Assembly: GCA_043800545.1 (NCBI GenBank)
Contig: JAZDMW010000063.1
Location: forward strand, 1 to 6,523
DNA length: 6,523 nucleotides
DNA from: 1-14-0-20-39-34 sp043800545
GTDB taxonomy: Bacteria > Patescibacteriota > Patescibacteriia > Magasanikbacterales > UBA922
Reading direction: 5' to 3'
Shown here: positions 5,951-6,523 of the stretch, piece by piece
How positions within the stretch are numbered: the stretch's first letter is position 1
How the letters are laid out: every line of letters starts with the position of its first letter
Notes under the pieces: model-generated
Seen by the model: the letters and a program-made list of their open reading frames with translations, nothing else
Database searches by the model: none
What the model was told of the DNA's origin: nothing
Program-made: the position numbers and the translations under genes

Positions 5951-5965
5951 CAAAATTGTCTATTC

Positions 5966-5994
5966 TTGCCAGGAATAATAAAATCCGCTAAAAT
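5966..5994 (+). promoter_or_regulatory. Promoter of cysS
   Basis: TTGCCA (5966-5971), a 17-base spacer and TAAAAT (5989-5994) form a good sigma-70-like promoter. The predicted start near 6001 gives a leader of about 22 bases before ATG 6023. That leader is too short for a T-box, and no Shine-Dalgarno sequence is visible in it. Confidence 0.6.
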
Positions 5995-6022
5995 GCAAGA
6001 TATGATACTCTCATAAAAATAT

Positions 6023-6523
6023 ATGATATTACAACTGTACAATTCACTCACCAAAACAAAAGAAGAATTTACCCCTCTCACAAAAGGAGAAGTAAAAATG
6101 TATACTTGCGGGCCGACAGTATATCACTATGCACATATTGGAAATCTTCGTGCTTTTCTTTTTGCAGATATTTTAAAGCGTGTGCTCAAATATAATGAGT
6201 ACAAAGTGAAACATGTCATGAATATTACTGATGTGGGACACTTGACTGATGATGCTGATGAAGGTGAAGACAAAATGGAAAAAGGTGCACGAAGAGAAGG
6301 AAAAACAGCATGGGAAATTGCAAAGTTTTATGAAGAAGCATTCAAAGAAGATATTCTTGAACTCAATATATTAGAGCCAAGTATCTGGGCACGAGCAACC
6401 GATCATATTCCAGAACAAATTGAAATGATAGACAAACTCATAGAAAAAGGATTTACCTACGAAACTTCTGAAGGAATATATTTTGATACGACAAAAATAG
6501 ATGACTATGGCAAGCTCGCAGAT
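6023..6523 (+). CDS. cysS: Cysteinyl-tRNA synthetase, N-terminal part; 3' end beyond window
   Basis: This class I synthetase charges tRNA-Cys with cysteine using ATP. The frame is open from ATG 6023 to the right edge (167 residues), and an in-frame stop at 6014-6016 rules out an earlier start. The start LQLYNSLTKTKEEFTP matches the family opening. MYTCGPTVYHYAHIGN carries the zinc-ligand Cys29 and the class I HIGH-type motif as HIGN (38-41). The family block around ARATDHIPEQIEMI (123-136) is present. The usual NITDIDDKI is replaced by NITDVGHLTDDADEGEDKMEKGA (67-89), a variant I recall from Patescibacteria and some other lineages. The KMSKS loop, remaining zinc ligands and anticodon-binding domain lie outside the window. 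MshC, the related mycothiol ligase, is unlikely in this context. Confidence 0.95.
   Translation, partial: MILQLYNSLTKTKEEFTPLTKGEVKMYTCGPTVYHYAHIGNLRAFLFADILKRVLKYNEYKVKHVMNITDVGHLTDDADEGEDKMEKGARREGKTAWEIAKFYEEAFKEDILELNILEPSIWARATDHIPEQIEMIDKLIEKGFTYETSEGIYFDTTKIDDYGKLAD

Noticed and set aside
6001..6022. T-box or other riboswitch before cysS
   Set aside because: The predicted leader is only about 22 bases, too short for a structured regulator.
5881..6081. Minus-strand frame of 66 codons across the pilM-cysS gap
   Set aside because: It overlaps the start of cysS and both divergent promoters, and shows no family features.
1..6523. CRISPR array, tRNA/rRNA genes, insertion sequence, or UGA-recoded genetic code
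   Set aside because: No regularly spaced repeats, cloverleaf, transposase frame or terminal repeats were seen, and all conserved genes end properly at TAA or TAG with glycine encoded by GGN.

Overview
The window looks like chromosome from a small-genome, ultra-small bacterium of the Candidate Phyla Radiation (Patescibacteria, most like Parcubacteria). This is inferred from the style of the proteins: a GspG-like pilin with a Patescibacteria-style post-signal helix, a PilM and prepilin peptidase with a lone receiver protein between them, a cysteinyl-tRNA synthetase with the NITDVGHL variant, moderate to low G+C, very short intergenic gaps and mostly absent Shine-Dalgarno sequences. No rRNA or other taxonomic marker is present, so the assignment is not proven. 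The standard bacterial code fits: stops are TAA or TAG and nothing needs UGA recoding.

Layout. Six genes run on the minus strand, and one runs on the plus strand at the right end. Reading the minus strand from right to left: pilM (5912-4764), a stand-alone response-regulator receiver protein (4707-4318), a type IV pilin or pseudopilin (4265-3822), a strong intrinsic terminator (about 3797-3771), a prepilin peptidase (3738-2971), ligA (2965-926), a probable ligA terminator (914-851), and the N-terminal 225 codons of an AAA ATPase of the PrrC/RloC-like AAA_13 type (676 to the left edge). Divergent from pilM, cysS starts at 6023 and runs off the right edge.

How it works together. PilM (cytoplasmic actin-like assembly platform), the pilin (fibre subunit) and the prepilin peptidase (processing enzyme) are parts of one type IV pilus or pseudopilus machine, and the receiver protein is a plausible switch for it. 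Promoter-like sequences precede pilM, the receiver gene, the prepilin peptidase gene and cysS. The pilin is the only gene with a strong Shine-Dalgarno sequence and is followed by the only strong terminator, as expected for an abundant structural subunit. The DNA ligase gene is tucked 5 bases behind the prepilin peptidase gene and is probably co-transcribed with it.

The part most unlike the rest is the left edge. The AAA ATPase gene is about 27% G+C by hand count over 660 bases, against about 41% in four sampled lines of ligA. It has the N-terminal signature of the anticodon-nuclease-like ATPase family, so it is the best candidate here for a transferred defence gene. Its effector region lies outside the window, so its activity cannot be judged.
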